In this document: in pieces, positions 17,141-25,984 of the stretch
How the letters are laid out: every line of letters starts with the position of its first letter
Numbering within the stretch: the first letter of the stretch is position 1
Source of the DNA: Hymenobacter taeanensis
Lineage (GTDB): Bacteria; Bacteroidota; Bacteroidia; Cytophagales; Hymenobacteraceae
Assembly (NCBI RefSeq): GCF_013137895.1
Contig: NZ_CP053538.1
Location: 619,501 to 683,500, forward strand
DNA: 64,000 nt
Direction: 5' to 3'
Program-made: the position numbers and the translations under genes
The notes under the pieces: model-generated
The model's database searches: none
What the model saw: the letters and a program-made list of their open reading frames with translations, nothing else
What the model was told of the DNA's origin: nothing

Positions 17141-17172
17141 AGCGGCTGCCCCATAAGGCAGCCGCTTTTTTA
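17141..17172 (+). terminator. Intrinsic terminator of the EVE gene
   Basis: AGCGGCTGCC (17141-17150) and GGCAGCCGCT (17157-17166) form a 10-bp stem, followed by seven T. Confidence 0.9.
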
Positions 17173-17299
17173 TGCACTCCCCGTATGGAATATGTGTTGG
17201 TTAGCCATCAAGTATCCGGCAGCTACCGTGACAATGCCACTAGTTCATCGTATCTTACTAGTAGTCCTGGCTCCGCTTGGTTTACGTATATTCTTTCCT

Positions 17300-18880
17300 A
17301 TGAAACACGCGTATTCAGCCCTTTTGCTGCTGCTGCTGAGCTGCTTGCTGGGGCCGGCTCGTGCCCAAACTCCCGCCGCTCCCATTACGCCACAGCAGCC
17401 CGTGCGCTTAGAGCTTCCGCTGGAAGCCTATAACAGTGATGTGCACCTGCAGCCAATTCCCGAAGACAGCAGCCTGGTGCTATTGGTGGAGAAGGATATA
17501 CCCCTGTCTTCCAAGTCAGAGTTCTTCTTGCAGCAGTACAACCATCTGCTGCAGCCAGGGCGCAAGCAAGAACTGGAGGTACCGCGCGAATACCAGTTCA
17601 GCCAGATTTGTGCGGAGGGTTCCGATGTGTATGCGCTGTTTACTTCCTCCACGCCGGGCAAGCTCTGGGTGGCCGCTTATGATACCCGCACCGGGGAGTT
17701 GGGCAAAGGCGAGTTTGACACAAAGCTGACCCGGTACGTGCACAACATGAAAGCCCTGGGCGGCAACCTCTTTGTAACAGTAGGCCTAGAGCAGCACCTG
17801 ACTATTCTGCTCCTGGATTTGCATACCGCGCAGTTCAAGTTTCTGCCCTCCGTGTATGAGCCGCTCCCGGCCACCCTCACGTTCCTGGCTGACTCCGTTA
17901 CCAAGCGAGCCGAGTTTATTTTAAGTGAGTCTAACGGGTTTAAGTCGCGCTTGCAGGTAAAGCAGCTCTCTGATCAGGGGCAGCTGCTGCGCTCTGAGTT
18001 TGTGCAGGCTGAAAGCGAGCGAGGCCTTATCTCGGCTCAACTCAGCCCCGGCGACAGCGCTGCGCGCCTGCTAGCAGGCACGTATACGCTCCGCGACTCC
18101 CGCTATTCGCAGGGATTATTTGCCGCCGATTTAACGGCGGGTATAACGGAAACCGGTCAGCGCCGCTCCCTGCGCTTCTATGATTTCCTCAACTTCAAGC
18201 ATTTCTTTGACTTTATGAACCCGGCGCGAGTGGAGCGCTTGCGCCAGCGGAGCCAGCGGCTGCGGGCTAGCTCCCGCCAGCAGCGGCTGCGCTACCGCCT
18301 GCTCATGCACGACATGATTCCGTTTCAGGGCGGCTATGTGCTGGTGGCGGAGGTATACTACCCGCGCTACCAGTACGGCTACGGTACCTATTACAATGCT
18401 GCGGCCTACATGCCCATGTATAATCCGCTCTATGGGCCCACCAACTACGACCGTTATAACCGTAGCAACCGCAATATAGATGGCTACCGGTTTACCCACG
18501 CCCTGGTCTGCGCCTTTGACCGGCATGGCAACTTACTGTGGGACAATTCTTTCCTGTTGAAGGATGTGGAAACCGGCGAACTGGCCGAAACTGTGCAGGT
18601 GCGTCCTATGCCTGATGGCAAGCGCTTGGTGCTTAGCTACCTCTACGAAGACAAGCTGCGCTACAAGATTATAGATCAGGCAACGGCCTCATCCAATGAC
18701 TTAGAAACAATTCTGCGCACCAGCGCGGAGGCTAAACCAGAAAAAGCGCTGGATACCTCCAACTCAGAGCTGGTGGCGTGGCACGGCAGCAAGTTCCTGG
18801 CCTACGGCTATCAGCGCATCCGGTCTTCGGGGTTTACCACCAGAAACGTGTTTTTTGTGAACAGCATAGCATTTGATTAG
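17300..18880 (+). CDS. Hypothetical exported protein
   Basis: A 526-residue protein with a clear signal peptide (MKHAYSALLLLLLSCLLGPARAQ). I do not recognise the family. The mature protein has many beta-rich segments, a run of charged residues (RLRQRSQRLRASSRQQRLRY, about residues 345-365) and a Tyr-rich stretch (about 380-420: repeats of YG, YY, YN) just after it. The start was taken at 17300 because the longer frame has 36 residues without signal-peptide logic. A lipoprotein gene follows 67 bases later on the same strand. Possible roles are surface or periplasmic, but this is not shown. Confidence 0.75.
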   Translation: MKHAYSALLLLLLSCLLGPARAQTPAAPITPQQPVRLELPLEAYNSDVHLQPIPEDSSLVLLVEKDIPLSSKSEFFLQQYNHLLQPGRKQELEVPREYQFSQICAEGSDVYALFTSSTPGKLWVAAYDTRTGELGKGEFDTKLTRYVHNMKALGGNLFVTVGLEQHLTILLLDLHTAQFKFLPSVYEPLPATLTFLADSVTKRAEFILSESNGFKSRLQVKQLSDQGQLLRSEFVQAESERGLISAQLSPGDSAARLLAGTYTLRDSRYSQGLFAADLTAGITETGQRRSLRFYDFLNFKHFFDFMNPARVERLRQRSQRLRASSRQQRLRYRLLMHDMIPFQGGYVLVAEVYYPRYQYGYGTYYNAAAYMPMYNPLYGPTNYDRYNRSNRNIDGYRFTHALVCAFDRHGNLLWDNSFLLKDVETGELAETVQVRPMPDGKRLVLSYLYEDKLRYKIIDQATASSNDLETILRTSAEAKPEKALDTSNSELVAWHGSKFLAYGYQRIRSSGFTTRNVFFVNSIAFD

Positions 18881-18947
18881 GCATCAGCTCAGAACAGGAC
18901 GCCCGCAACTGCGTATGTCAGGGGCACATCTTATTCCTTTGCAGCCG

Positions 18948-19508
18948 ATGAAACTTCGTACCCTCTCCTTCCTTACGGTTCTGGCCTTGCTCCTGCTAGC
19001 AGGGTGCCGGGCCGGTGGGCCGGGCCAGCCAGCCCGTACTGTAGCCCAATTCTTCAGCAAGTATGAAAACCGCCCGGGCTTCAAAACCACCGACTGGTCG
19101 GCGGGGCTTACTACCCGCCTGATTTTAGGCCGGCTGGGGAAGCTAGGCGGCGACAATGAGCTCACGCAGGCCCTAAGCTCTATCAGGAGCGCTAAGGTGC
19201 TCACGTTTGCGCCCACCACCAACAGTGCCCGCAACCTGGTAGCACAAGGCCTAATTAAAGAAGTAGATGGCCTGCTGGCTAATGAGCGCTACACCCCACT
19301 CCCCTTGGATACTACTGACCGCACCACTGTGCTGCGCTACGCCACTCGCCAGCAAGGTGACCGGATAACCGAGTTTGTGGCTACCGGCAACGTGCAGGGC
19401 GCCCCCGACTCGTTTATGCTGCTTTCAGTGGGAGGCAACTTTACCCAGGAACAGTTCAACCGAATCAAGAAATTCCTCCCTAGCGTGGCCGGAGAAATAG
19501 CACGGTAG
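18948..19508 (+). CDS. Putative DUF4252-like lipoprotein
   Basis: A 186-residue product with lipobox LLLAGC (Cys at about residue 20) and a mature part beginning VAQFFSKYENRPGFKTTDW. The KY...GF motif, the central IRSAKVLTF segment and the C-terminal DSFMLLSVGGNFTQEQF segment resemble DUF4252 proteins of Bacteroidota, which have no known activity. The start chosen is the methionine just before the signal peptide; an ATG 11 codons earlier is possible. It follows the exported protein closely and is closed by a terminator. Confidence 0.65.
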   Translation: MKLRTLSFLTVLALLLLAGCRAGGPGQPARTVAQFFSKYENRPGFKTTDWSAGLTTRLILGRLGKLGGDNELTQALSSIRSAKVLTFAPTTNSARNLVAQGLIKEVDGLLANERYTPLPLDTTDRTTVLRYATRQQGDRITEFVATGNVQGAPDSFMLLSVGGNFTQEQFNRIKKFLPSVAGEIAR

Positions 19509-19528
19509 TTTATACTTATTGCCACATT

Positions 19529-19564
19529 AAAAAAGGCTGCCCCACCAGTGGGGCAGCCTTTTTT
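19529..19564 (+). terminator. Strong terminator with 17-bp arms
   Basis: AAAAAAGGCTGCCCCAC (19529-19545) and its exact complement (19548-19564), with a two-base loop. The A- and T-tracts make it usable on both strands. Confidence 0.9.
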
Positions 19565-19957
19565 AGTTGCGCATATTTTGCGGTAGCCTGGCTTATGCCT
19601 GCCAAGATGTAGCAGAAGGCACACCAGTACTGGCCTAGGGTATGTGGATAGTGACCACAGAGAGAAGTTAGTACGGAGAAATCCACTCCGCAAGGAGCCA
19701 CAATCCCTAACACTGGCGTTTGGCACATGGCTGCGTGTACGCTAAGTCAACTACCGCTACTGGCCTAACTAACAAGAGCCAATACTGCATAGCTAAGCGC
19801 AGCCCGTCTTCAGTAGCGCAGGTTCCTGCTCGAGCAGTGTTTAGGCTGATAGCTCAACAGGAAATTAGCCACAGGCATATACTGGCAGTTTTGGGCCGCA
19901 GCCAAGTGGCCTAGAAATACGAGTTACTTACAAACATCTACTTGAAACCACACAATG
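19565..19957. other. Intergenic region without a recognisable gene
   Basis: About 390 bases between two convergent transcripts. I see only short unconvincing frames and three copies of GGCCTA within TGGCCTA (near 19633, 19760 and 19907). No tRNA or other RNA gene was recognised. Confidence 0.4.
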
Positions 19958-19992
19958 AAAAAAGCGGCGCACCTTTCGGTACGCCGCTTTTT
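19958..19992 (-). terminator. Terminator of the OmpA/TSP3 gene
   Basis: GCGGCG/CGCCGC stem with one mismatch near the loop, flanked by six A on the left and six T on the right; it acts on the minus-strand OmpA gene ending at 20015. Confidence 0.75.
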
Positions 19993-20014
19993 ACTTACCT
20001 GCTACTCCTGCCGG

Positions 20015-21481
20015 TTAGGGCTGGGGAGCATTCGGGATGAAGAACTCAAAGTGGAATTCAACCCGACGGTTCTGCGCCATGTTCTTAGCCGAAGTGTTTG
20101 GAGCAGCTGGCTCCGACTCACCACGACCTTCAGTTACAATGCGAGCGGGGTCAACCTGCTTGCCAGTGAAGTAGCGCTTCACCGAGCCAGCCCGGCGCTC
20201 CGACAGACCCTGGTTGTACTCATCGGTACCGCGTGAGTCGGCGTGGCCTACTACCCGGATGCTGTACTCTGGGTGGTCTTTCAGCGCCTGAATCATTTTG
20301 TTCAGAGCTGGGTACGAAGTGCGCTTGATCACGGTGCTGTTGGTCTCGAAGCGGATGGGTTGCTCGAGCTTCTTGATAGCCGGATCAATTTCCATGGGGC
20401 AACCATTGGCGTCTACGCGGGCACCACGAGGAGTATCGGGGCACTTATCAACGTTGTCTGGAACACCATCACCATCAGCGTCAACTACCAAGGGGCAGCC
20501 GCTAGCATCTACTTGCGTGCCAGCAGGCGTGTCGGGGCACTTGTCGTCTTTGTCAGCTACACCGTCGCCATCAGCATCTGGGCAGCCGCGCAGAGCAGCG
20601 GTACCAGCCTGGTCAGGGCATTGGTCGTCTTTGTCAGCTACACCATCGTTGTCGCGGTCGGGGCAGCCTTGCATAGCAGCCGTACCAGCTTCGGTGGGGC
20701 ACTGATCCTGGTAATCTGGAACACCATCCTTGTCGCCGTCGAGGGGGCAACCGGTTTCATCCACGGCTACGCCAGCGGGCGTGTCGGGGCATTTGTCTTT
20801 GCGGTCAGAGACGCCGTCACCATCAGTGTCTTTGGCTTTGCCGAGGGCAAAGGTGAGGCCTACCGTGTGCTGCAGGAAACGGTCATCAATCTTGTTGTCG
20901 TCGCGGTTAGGCTCACCATCAATGTTGGCGCCCAGCGGGAAATGCTGGCCAGTTTGCACAAACAGGCTCACAGCATCACCGAGGCGGAAGTTCAGACCAG
21001 CGGCTCCGAACAGATCGAAGTACGTCTTATCTTCGTCGGTACGGATGGCCTGGGTGTTACGGTTGATGGTGCCCTCGCGGCTAGTGTAGGTAAAGCCAGG
21101 GGCAGCCAGCAGGTAAGGCCGCACGAACGACTCCTCTTTGAAGAGCTTCAGTTTCAGGCCTAGGTTTACGTTTACTACGTTGGTGGCAAAGTTGCTGCCG
21201 AAGTATGGGTTGCCCGCAGGAGCAGTTTTGGCAAACTCAACATAGTTACCGCTCAACATCAGGTCAAGACCATCGGTGAGGTAGCGGTTAATGGAGATGC
21301 CGGGACCGTATTCGTTGCTTTTCCACTTCCAATAATCGGAGCCGAAGCTGCCTTTGTACTGGAAAGCATTACCGGTAAGGCTGATGGCCGTTTTGCGGTC
21401 TGACGACTGCGCCTGCGCCCTCGGGGCAGCCGCCAGAAGCGACAGACCCAGGGCCGTTGTGGTTGCTAAAAGGTGTCTCAT
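20015..21481 (-). CDS. OmpA-family outer membrane protein with thrombospondin type 3 repeats
   Basis: A 488-residue protein. After a signal peptide (ending RAQAQ) comes an outer-membrane beta-barrel of about 210 residues. Then follow about six acidic repeats of the calcium-binding TSP3 type (DGDGVPDNVDKCPDTP and variants, about residues 230-370), and finally an OmpA C-terminal peptidoglycan-binding domain (RVVGHADSRGTDEYNQGLSE; RRVEFHFEF). Such proteins tie the outer membrane to the cell wall. The start is set at 21481, since the longer frame adds 20 residues before the signal peptide. It has its own terminator. Confidence 0.93.
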   Translation of the reverse strand: MRHLLATTTALGLSLLAAAPRAQAQSSDRKTAISLTGNAFQYKGSFGSDYWKWKSNEYGPGISINRYLTDGLDLMLSGNYVEFAKTAPAGNPYFGSNFATNVVNVNLGLKLKLFKEESFVRPYLLAAPGFTYTSREGTINRNTQAIRTDEDKTYFDLFGAAGLNFRLGDAVSLFVQTGQHFPLGANIDGEPNRDDNKIDDRFLQHTVGLTFALGKAKDTDGDGVSDRKDKCPDTPAGVAVDETGCPLDGDKDGVPDYQDQCPTEAGTAAMQGCPDRDNDGVADKDDQCPDQAGTAALRGCPDADGDGVADKDDKCPDTPAGTQVDASGCPLVVDADGDGVPDNVDKCPDTPRGARVDANGCPMEIDPAIKKLEQPIRFETNSTVIKRTSYPALNKMIQALKDHPEYSIRVVGHADSRGTDEYNQGLSERRAGSVKRYFTGKQVDPARIVTEGRGESEPAAPNTSAKNMAQNRRVEFHFEFFIPNAPQP

Positions 21482-22008
21482 ATGGGCGAAATTAGGTGAA
21501 GAAAATAGTACAGCCAGAATCCAGTGCCCGGTGAACAGCACGACCCCAGCTAAGCTGCCTATACTTTCTCCAACGAATAAAGTTGTATCCAGAGCTCCGG
21601 AAAACCATTCAGGCAGCGTCTCAAGCTAGCCTAAGTCCAACTGCAAAAGCCCTTTATATTCACTATATACATTATTTACACCCTTTATTAGCTTGCCTCA
21701 TAAATTGTATTATACTCACTAAGCTGATTTAAATGACTAAGCTAAAAAAAGTTAAAAAACCACATCAACCTTCCTGTTTACTTGGCATATGAGTAAGTCA
21801 ACATATAGATCTAAGGCCATTTTTCAGGTATAGCAGTGTTATTACTTCAAGAGCAATTGTAATACAGCCAGAGGCACCAGATTTTGCTCTCACTCCGCGG
21901 TTCATTTCTAAGTAAGTTCCATTTCTGGATTATTTAATTACTAGTTGACACCTGTACGCTTCAGCTTAGCTTGGTTGTTAATGGCTGGTAAAACCGGAGG
22001 CGGCAACC
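21482..22008. other. A/T-rich intergenic region
   Basis: About 530 bases upstream of the OmpA gene and downstream of the aminopeptidase gene. It is clearly richer in A and T than its surroundings. I see no gene, tRNA or strong promoter match. It probably holds the OmpA leader and promoter. Confidence 0.35.
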
Positions 22009-22051
22009 AAAAAAAGAGGGTGGCCCAATTACTAGGCCACCCTCTTTTTTT
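22009..22051 (-). terminator. Terminator of the aminopeptidase gene
   Basis: Perfect 17-bp arms (22009-22025 and 22035-22051) including seven A and seven T; GC core GAGGGTGGCC. Confidence 0.9.
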
Positions 22052-22067
22052 AATGGGCGAGAAGCTG

Positions 22068-23363
22068 CTACCGCGTCTCTCGCATCAGGCGCTCAATATC
22101 ATCAGCTTCGAGTGGTATATTTTTCATCAGGTCATCATTGCCGGTAGGCGTGATGAGGATGTCGTTCTCCAGCCGGATTCCCAGGCCTTCTTCCCGAATG
22201 TAGATACCCGGTTCGCAGGTGTATACCATGCCGGGCTCAAACACGCGGTACTTAGCGCCCACATCATGCACATCGAGGCCCAGATAGTGGCTGGTGCCGT
22301 GCATAAAGTACTTCTTGTAGAGCGGAGCCGCAGGATCCTGGTTTTTTACATCCTGTTCGTTGAGCAAATCCAGCTTAATAAGCTCTTGCTCCATGGAGCG
22401 ACCCACCGCGGCGTGGTAGGCCTCAATGCTGTTGCCCGCTACAAGCTGCGAGGTGGCAAACTTCATCACCCGTAAAACAGCCTCATACACATCGCGCTGG
22501 CGCTTGGTAAACGTGCCATTCACGGGAATAGAACGCGAAAGGTCGGCGGCATAGTTGGCGTACTCAGCTCCAAAGTCCATCAGCAGCACATCACCATCCT
22601 GGCACTCACGGTCGTTGCTGACGTAGTGCAGAATGCAGGCATTGGCACCGCTGGCAATGATGCTGCCGTAGGCAGGGCCGCGGGAAGCATTGCGCAGAAA
22701 CTCGTGGTAGAGTTCGGCCTCAATCTCATATTCCATCACGCCGGGCTTCACAAAGCCCAGCAAGCGGCGAAAGGCTTTCTCGGTGATGTCGGCGGCGCGG
22801 CGCATCAGCCGGATTTCCTCATCGCTCTTGATGGCGCGCAGGTGGTGCATAATGGGCGCGGCGCGGCGGTAGGTGTGCAGCGGGTAGGCCTCTCTGATCC
22901 ACTTGATAAAGCGGGCGTCGCGGGTTTCTACCTCAACCACTGAGCGAATGTGCTCATTAGCGTTGAGGAATACGTTTTCGGCCTCATTCATCAGAGCTGG
23001 CAGCACCGACTTAAACGAATCGAGCCACATGATGGTGCGCACGCCGGTTTGCTCGCGGGCCTGCTCCTTAGTGAGCTTGTAGCCTTCCCAGATCAATATA
23101 TGCTCACTGGTTTCCTTCAGGAACAGGATTTCGCGGTACTGGGGCAGCACGGCATCAGGAAAAATTACCAGAATGCTCTCCTCCTGATCTACGCCGGAGA
23201 GGTAGAACAGGTCGTTGTTTTGGCGGAAGGGCATTGTGCCGTCGGCATTCGTCGGCATGATGTCGTTGGAGTGGAAGATGGCCAGGGAAGCCGGCGGCAG
23301 CTGCTGGGTGAAGCGGCGGCGGTTCTCAATAAACAGATCAGGCGAAATAGAGCCGTAGCGCAT
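22068..23363 (-). CDS. Xaa-Pro aminopeptidase (M24B)
   Basis: A 431-residue metallopeptidase that removes N-terminal residues before proline. It has an aminopeptidase P N-terminal domain (about 1-150) and the M24 pita-bread domain. The five metal ligands are visible: Asp in LMDFGAEY, Asp in ADLSRS, His in HGTSHYLGLDVHD, Glu in CEPGIYI and Glu in GIRLENDILIT. The start is MRYGSISPDLF at 23363; an earlier start adds a Pro-rich run that looks untranslated. It is divergent from the GT9 gene at 23518. Confidence 0.93.
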   Translation of the reverse strand: MRYGSISPDLFIENRRRFTQQLPPASLAIFHSNDIMPTNADGTMPFRQNNDLFYLSGVDQEESILVIFPDAVLPQYREILFLKETSEHILIWEGYKLTKEQAREQTGVRTIMWLDSFKSVLPALMNEAENVFLNANEHIRSVVEVETRDARFIKWIREAYPLHTYRRAAPIMHHLRAIKSDEEIRLMRRAADITEKAFRRLLGFVKPGVMEYEIEAELYHEFLRNASRGPAYGSIIASGANACILHYVSNDRECQDGDVLLMDFGAEYANYAADLSRSIPVNGTFTKRQRDVYEAVLRVMKFATSQLVAGNSIEAYHAAVGRSMEQELIKLDLLNEQDVKNQDPAAPLYKKYFMHGTSHYLGLDVHDVGAKYRVFEPGMVYTCEPGIYIREEGLGIRLENDILITPTGNDDLMKNIPLEADDIERLMRETR

Positions 23364-23469
23364 GGGCGGAAGCGGGTAAGGTGGCACAAACGGAAACCGC
23401 CGAAGCGGCCGGGGCAAGTTAGGCAGTTCCGCGCGGCTTTGGCGCAGTGGCTTGGCCTATCTTCTGCTG

Positions 23470-23500
23470 TTGGCAAACGGCGGCTAGTGCGGTACCTTTG
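23470..23500 (+). promoter_or_regulatory. Promoter of the GT9 gene at 23518
   Basis: TTG (23470-23472), 20 bases, then TACCTTTG (23493-23500): both Bacteroidota elements at ideal spacing. The ATG follows 17 bases after the -7 element, so the leader is very short. Confidence 0.65.
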
Positions 23501-23517
23501 CTAGTTGCCCTTGCCCT

Positions 23518-24546
23518 ATGCCTGACTCTGCCAACCGCTCCGCCATCCTGCTCATTCAAACCGCCTTTATTGGTGATGTGATTCTGGCCACGGCGCTGCT
23601 GGAGTACCTGCACCGTACCGAGCCCAATACGCCCGTTGACTTTCTAGTGCGCAAAGGCAATGAAGGTTTGCTAAAGGGCCACCCCTACGTGCGTCACGTA
23701 CTAATCTGGGACAAGAAAAAGGAGAAGTACCGGGGCCTCTGGCACCTGCTGCAGCAGATACGGCGCACGGGCTACGGCCGCGTAGTAACGCTGCAACGCT
23801 TTGCCAGCACCGGCCTCCTGACGGCCTTTTCGGGTGCGCCAGAGCGCGTTGGATTTGATAAAAACCCCTTTGCCCGGGGCTTTACCCGCACGGCGCCGCA
23901 CGTTATTGGTGATGGCGTACACGAGGTAACCCGCAATCTGCATCTGCTCAACCCAGCGTATGATGGGCCAGCTATTGCCCCCCACCTCTTCCCTACCGCT
24001 CAGGATGAAGCGGCCGCCGCGCCCTTCGCCGCCGTAGGCCAGTACCTGTGCATTGCGCCCACTTCGGTATGGTTTACCAAGCAGTTCCCGGAGGAGCAGT
24101 GGTTGAAGCTGCTGGCAGCCCTGCCCTCTTCCTACACCGTCTACTTACTCGGTGGCCCGCCTGATGTAGAAGCCTGCGAGAGCCTGCTGCAAGCCAGTGG
24201 CCGACCCAACACCGTTAATTTGGCGGGTAAGCTGTCGTTGCTGGCCTCGGCGGCGCTTATGCGCGGGGCCACGCTTAACTACGTCAACGACTCAGCGCCC
24301 ATGCACCTCTGCTCAGCGGTGGGTGCGCCGGTATGTGCGGTGTATTGCTCTACGGTGCCGGCATTTGGCTTTGGCCCGCTGAGCCCGTTCTCCAGAATTG
24401 TGATGATTCCGGAGGAACTGGCTTGCCAGCCCTGCGGCCTGCATGGCTACCGCCAATGCCCGCTAGGCCACTTCCGCTGCGCCCACGGCATACACACGCA
24501 ACAGCTGCTGGCCGTGCTAGCCGAAAGGGAGGCACCAACGGAGTAA
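23518..24546 (+). CDS. Glycosyltransferase family 9 (heptosyltransferase II-like)
   Basis: A 342-residue GT9 enzyme of the WaaF/RfaF type for adding a sugar to the lipopolysaccharide inner core. The N-terminus ILLIQTAFIGDVILATALLEYL and the donor-site loop NDSAPMHLCSAVGAPVCAVY are clear. A Cys-rich C-terminus (CQPC...CPLGHFRC) is shared with the GT9 gene at 13014. The last codons and stop lie inside a 36-bp perfect palindrome. The M16 peptidase gene follows, with its own promoter. Confidence 0.9.
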   Translation: MPDSANRSAILLIQTAFIGDVILATALLEYLHRTEPNTPVDFLVRKGNEGLLKGHPYVRHVLIWDKKKEKYRGLWHLLQQIRRTGYGRVVTLQRFASTGLLTAFSGAPERVGFDKNPFARGFTRTAPHVIGDGVHEVTRNLHLLNPAYDGPAIAPHLFPTAQDEAAAAPFAAVGQYLCIAPTSVWFTKQFPEEQWLKLLAALPSSYTVYLLGGPPDVEACESLLQASGRPNTVNLAGKLSLLASAALMRGATLNYVNDSAPMHLCSAVGAPVCAVYCSTVPAFGFGPLSPFSRIVMIPEELACQPCGLHGYRQCPLGHFRCAHGIHTQQLLAVLAEREAPTE

Positions 24547-24572
24547 AGTGGCCTAGGCCACTTTACTCCGTT
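24537..24572. repeat. 36-bp perfect palindrome across a stop codon
   Basis: Arms 24537-24554 and 24555-24572 are exact complements with no loop; the centre is GTGGCCTAGGCCAC. It includes the GT9 stop codon (24544-24546) and ends 10 bases before the -7 element of the next gene, so it covers that promoter's -33 zone. It lacks a T-tract. Confidence 0.95.
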
Positions 24573-24582
24573 ACCGTTCCTG

Positions 24583-24590
24583 TACTTTTG
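24583..24590 (+). promoter_or_regulatory. -7 promoter element of the M16 peptidase gene
   Basis: TACTTTTG, full match to TAnnTTTG, 93 bases before the ATG. The -33 region falls in the preceding palindrome, which may act as an operator (inference). Confidence 0.5.
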
Positions 24591-24683
24591 CAACCACTCT
24601 CGGGGCTATACGGTTATACTGGGCCGGGACGCCTAGTGAAAAGCCCAAGTCCCTAAGACCCAAAGTTTCCAAGACCCTACCTA

Positions 24684-25916
24684 ATGTCTGATTACGACCT
24701 GTACGAGTTGCCCAACGGCATCCGGGTTCTGCATAAAACTGTTCCACACACCAAAGTCGCGCACTGCGGCTTTTTGCTTGACATTGGCTCCCGCGATGAG
24801 AAACCAGCCCAGCAAGGCTTGGCTCACTTCTGGGAGCACATGGCATTCAAGGGCACTGAGAAGCGCAAGAGCTTTCACATTCTCAACCGCCTCGAAACGG
24901 TGGGTGGCGAGCTGAATGCGTATACTACCAAAGAAAAAATCTGCTTCTACGCCTCGCTGCTCAGCACCCATTTTGAGCGGGCCATGGAGCTCCTCACCGA
25001 CCTTACGTTTCACTCCGTGTTCCCCGAAAAGGAGATTGAGAAGGAGCGCGGCGTAATTCTGGAGGAGATGTCTATGTACCAAGATGCCCCCGAGGATGCC
25101 ATCATCGATGACTTCGACGCTGTGGTATTCGGTAACCACTCGCTAGGCCACAACATTCTGGGCACGCGCGAAAGCGTGAGCAGCTTCCAGCAGGAGGACT
25201 TTTTCAGGTTTCTCGGCGAAAACGTGCGCACCGACCGGCTGGTGTTCAGCACCGTGAGCAACCTGCCGTTTTCGGAAGTGAAGCGCCTGGCCAATAAATA
25301 CCTGGCGCCACTGCCCGCCCGGCTGGGCGCCCGCCCCCGTCTGCCGTTTGGGGCCTATAACCGCGTAGAGCGGGTAGAGCGCAAGCCCATTTCTCAGGCT
25401 CATTGCCTAATTGGTGGGCTAGCCTACTCACTAGAGGACGAGCGCCGCATCCCGTTCTTTCTGCTGAACAACCTGCTTGGTGGCCCCGGCATGAACTCCC
25501 GCCTTAATCTGGCCGTGCGCGAAAAGTACGGCCTCGTGTATACTATTGACTCCAGCTACTCACCCTACACCGATACCGGCTTGTTCGGGATTTACTTTGG
25601 TACGGAGAAGAAGCAGGTAAACCGCACTATTTCTCTGGTGCAAAAGGAACTCAAGCGCCTGCGGGAGCAGTCATTGGGCACGGCTCAGCTGCACACCTCC
25701 AAGGAGCAGCTCATGGGGCAGCTGGCCATGGCCGAGGAAAGCAATGGCGGCCTCATGCAACTCTTGGGCAAGAGCACCCTCGATCTGGGCCGCGTAGAGT
25801 CCATCAACGAAATTTTTGACCGGGTGCGGCAGATTACGGCCTCTGAACTGCTGGAACTGGCCAACGAGGTGCTGTGCGAAGACCAGCTCAGCATTCTGCA
25901 ATACGTGCCTGAATAG
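24684..25916 (+). CDS. M16-family zinc metallopeptidase
   Basis: A 410-residue insulinase-type peptidase of the small, single-unit class (pitrilysin/processing-peptidase-like). The inverted zinc motif HFWEH is at residues 48-52 and the downstream ligand region is EKERGVILEEM. The C-terminal domain contains the substrate-binding R/Y region (SRLNLAVREKYGLVY). No signal peptide is seen, so it is probably cytoplasmic. It is followed by a terminator and converges on the Kai operon. Confidence 0.93.
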   Translation: MSDYDLYELPNGIRVLHKTVPHTKVAHCGFLLDIGSRDEKPAQQGLAHFWEHMAFKGTEKRKSFHILNRLETVGGELNAYTTKEKICFYASLLSTHFERAMELLTDLTFHSVFPEKEIEKERGVILEEMSMYQDAPEDAIIDDFDAVVFGNHSLGHNILGTRESVSSFQQEDFFRFLGENVRTDRLVFSTVSNLPFSEVKRLANKYLAPLPARLGARPRLPFGAYNRVERVERKPISQAHCLIGGLAYSLEDERRIPFFLLNNLLGGPGMNSRLNLAVREKYGLVYTIDSSYSPYTDTGLFGIYFGTEKKQVNRTISLVQKELKRLREQSLGTAQLHTSKEQLMGQLAMAEESNGGLMQLLGKSTLDLGRVESINEIFDRVRQITASELLELANEVLCEDQLSILQYVPE

Positions 25917-25944
25917 GCCTGGCATTCCGCTTAGTACTCCGGAG

Positions 25945-25980
25945 CGGGGGAGCTATTGCTTGGCAATGGCTCCCCCGTTT
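25945..25980 (+). terminator. Terminator of the M16 gene
   Basis: Stem CGGGGGAGC (25945-25953) with GCTCCCCCG (25969-25977), an inner ATTGC/GCAAT helix, and TTTTG after it. Confidence 0.85.
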
Positions 25981-25984
25981 TGTA

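Noticed and set aside
20243..21163. A 306-codon plus-strand frame
   Set aside because: Antisense to the acidic Asp/Gly repeats of the OmpA protein; its repetitive Val/Ser/Gly text is the mirror of those repeats.
22068..23504. A plus-strand series of frames opposite the Xaa-Pro aminopeptidase
   Set aside because: Shadow frames; the minus strand has all five metal ligands of M24 peptidases.
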